From NCBI GenBank assembly GCA_002474345.1, contig DKQD01000039.1, forward strand, positions 1-7,703: a DNA stretch of 7,703 nucleotides. The letters are read 5' to 3'. This DNA is from Bacteriovoracaceae bacterium UBA7317. GTDB taxonomy: Bacteria; Bdellovibrionota; Bacteriovoracia; Bacteriovoracales; Bacteriovoracaceae. The position numbers were made by a program, and so were the translations under genes. Shown here in pieces: positions 6,255 through 7,703 of this stretch; within the stretch, counting starts at the first letter, position 1, and the number at the start of each line of letters is the position of its first letter. The notes under the pieces are model-generated. The model ran no database searches and was not told where the DNA came from. It worked only from the letters and a program-made list of their open reading frames with translations.

Positions 6255-7703
6255 ATGAAAATCACCCTTACTTTATTTTTAATTTTTAACCTAACAACAC
6301 CTCTTTTTGCCGCTTCAAAAGAGTCTGTAGAAAAAACTCCTCAGAAAAAAGAAATAAAAAGAAAAATTTCTTCTTTTGAAAAAAGCCCTTATACAGAAAA
6401 AGTTTTAAGTTTTAATAACTCAAAAAATGTATCCTCATTTTTATCTGAACTTAAAAACAAGCAGGACAACAATATCACAACAGACTTCGAAACCAGGACT
6501 TTAAAGGCCCTAAGTCTTCCTCTTACTCATTTGAGAGGTATTTACTGGAGGCTAAACAAAATTATTTCCAAGGTAAAGGTATTCGATAACTCCGTTGATT
6601 CTTTTTTACACAAGTACTATTCGAACTTTGATATTAGACCATCTCATATCCCTCCACTTTGGCAGTACATTACGGAACCACTTCCTTCAAAAGGGCAGTT
6701 TAAAAAAGCATCTGACATTCAAAAGTTCACTTTAAAAACCCTCATCCCGTCCATTGATCAAGCTATTTTAAGACTTAAAAAGATAGAAGAAGAAAATATT
6801 CAGCAACAAAATGAAGATTTGGCGCTCTTTAACCTAGACCTTGCTCTCATATACGGAGAAAACAGAGTTCAAAACCTCATAAATAAAAAAACCAGATATT
6901 TAAACGTTTATACCAGTGACTTAATTCTTGTAAAGGCCTGGCTACAAGATTTAAAAGGCTCCCTTTTATATCTTGCTAGCTATAATTTCAATGGCTTTCA
7001 TAAAATGGTCAATGTCTTTAGAGGTCATATTGTTCTTGGGGATGCTGTAAAACTCTTTTCCAACTTAAGGCTCAAAAAAAATAGATTAACTAATTACCAG
7101 GCCTTAAGCGAAAGTAAAATTTTTATGCTTAAAAAGCTCTTAACCAGAAAACGTTACAAAAAACTTTTCTCTATGAAAAAATCAAATTACAAAGGGTCCC
7201 ACACTCTTGTAAGATCAAAAGAAGCTTTTTTAGATGCTGTCGAATCAAAAATGAAGGCCATAAAAATAAGTAATAAAAATATTTTAAATAATGAATTAAA
7301 TAGATCAAGGAGATTTGGAATCGAGTCTGGGAATGATTTTTTCAAACTCTCACTTAAGCATTTGCAGCTAAAAAGAGATTTGCTCAAAGGACCTACAGTA
7401 GTTCACGACAGGCTTTTTACAGAGAAAGTCAAAGTCAATGTTAATGCCCTTTTTGATCCAAACAATAGATCAATAAAAGATTTAAAAAACCTTTTACCTA
7501 GACCTAATCAATTTCAAACAAAGCCTGACCGCTTTAAAAAGAACCACCCTATACGAACTCAAACGGGACTTCCCTACTTGAACTTGGGAGGACTTCTCCC
7601 GGATGTAGAAAATTTTAAAGACCTTAAAAGAAAGAAATTCCTTCTCATTCAAAGGGCAGGAGTTGGATTTCCCCTAGGGACGTGGCTCACAGTCCTTATC
7701 TAA
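6255..7703 (+). CDS. Secreted, lysine-rich protein of unknown function, 482 aa
   Basis: I do not recognise a family. The N-terminus is a classical Sec signal peptide (K2, hydrophobic 3-18, likely cleavage after A19 in PLFA-ASK), with no lipobox Cys. The mature part is strongly basic. It opens with a disordered-looking Lys/Glu/Ser-rich stretch (20-75), then a mainly helical body (about 80-380) with amphipathic, possibly coiled segments such as AILRLKKIEEENIQQQNEDLA (170-190). A less helical end (390-482) contains DPNNRSIKDL, a Pro/Asn/Lys-rich linker at 411-436 and GLPYLNLGGLLPD, and finishes with a hydrophobic FPLGTWLTVLI. No catalytic motif, cysteine pattern or repeat is visible. It is 54 bp downstream of the transporter on the same strand, so it could be a periplasmic or surface partner, but a possible promoter in between allows independent expression. 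The stop codon is the last three bases of the window, so the gene is complete. Confidence 0.82.
   Translation: MKITLTLFLIFNLTTPLFAASKESVEKTPQKKEIKRKISSFEKSPYTEKVLSFNNSKNVSSFLSELKNKQDNNITTDFETRTLKALSLPLTHLRGIYWRLNKIISKVKVFDNSVDSFLHKYYSNFDIRPSHIPPLWQYITEPLPSKGQFKKASDIQKFTLKTLIPSIDQAILRLKKIEEENIQQQNEDLALFNLDLALIYGENRVQNLINKKTRYLNVYTSDLILVKAWLQDLKGSLLYLASYNFNGFHKMVNVFRGHIVLGDAVKLFSNLRLKKNRLTNYQALSESKIFMLKKLLTRKRYKKLFSMKKSNYKGSHTLVRSKEAFLDAVESKMKAIKISNKNILNNELNRSRRFGIESGNDFFKLSLKHLQLKRDLLKGPTVVHDRLFTEKVKVNVNALFDPNNRSIKDLKNLLPRPNQFQTKPDRFKKNHPIRTQTGLPYLNLGGLLPDVENFKDLKRKKFLLIQRAGVGFPLGTWLTVLI

Noticed and set aside
5131..7090. Shared 16-base string (A-run then TAGATTAA) in the transporter and the secreted-protein genes
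   Set aside because: Both copies encode Lys-Lys-Asn-Arg-Leu in AT-rich coding DNA, and the flanks do not match; best explained by codon bias.
7187..7387. Minus-strand open frame of 66 codons inside the secreted-protein gene
   Set aside because: It lies fully antisense to the 482-aa frame, which has a ribosome site and signal peptide; there is no independent evidence for the reverse frame.
1..7703. Defence system, toxin-antitoxin pair, phage or mobile element
   Set aside because: All six main frames are accounted for by regulatory, lipid, transport or unknown secreted proteins; no transposase, integrase, nuclease, terminal repeat or CRISPR-like repeat was seen.

Overview
This is an AT-rich window (by eye about two thirds A+T) from a bacterium, almost fully packed with protein-coding genes. 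No tRNA, rRNA, CRISPR array, insertion sequence or phage gene was seen. The two-component proteins, the secreted proteins with Sec-type signal peptides, the RND-superfamily exporter, the DUF4442 protein and the AT-rich coding style fit a Gram-negative. A member of the Bdellovibrionota/Bacteriovorax-like group or a similar 'deltaproteobacterial' lineage is my guess, inferred from general protein style and not from a marker gene.

Layout. (1) 1-1092 (+): the C-terminal part of a sensor histidine kinase. The reading frame is open to the left window edge and its PAS-like domain is cut by that edge. (2) 1121-1813 (-): an OmpR/PhoB-type response regulator, convergent with the kinase across 28 bp. 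(3) 3980-1937 (-): a compact three-gene unit encoding a membrane di-iron fatty acid/sterol hydroxylase-family enzyme, a DUF4442 hotdog-fold protein overlapping it by 29 bp, and a secreted or membrane-associated protein of unknown function 18 bp further on. The regulator follows this unit on the same strand after a 123-bp gap that holds a possible promoter of its own. (4) 3981-4085: a short divergent intergenic region with candidate promoters for both directions and a perfect 17-bp A/T palindrome between them. (5) 4086-6200 (+): a 12-helix RND/MMPL-type transporter of about 704 residues. (6) 6255-7703 (+): a 482-residue, lysine-rich secreted protein of unknown function, whose stop codon is the last codon of the window.

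How the genes may work together (inference). A lipid-modifying oxygenase, an acyl-thioesterase-like hotdog protein and an RND exporter of the class that includes hydrophobic-lipid carriers share one divergent control region. This suggests a module that hydroxylates or desaturates an acyl chain or polycyclic lipid and moves the product across the envelope, with two unknown exported proteins as possible accessory factors. The flanking kinase and regulator could control it, but nothing in the sequence proves that they are partners or that they act on these genes.
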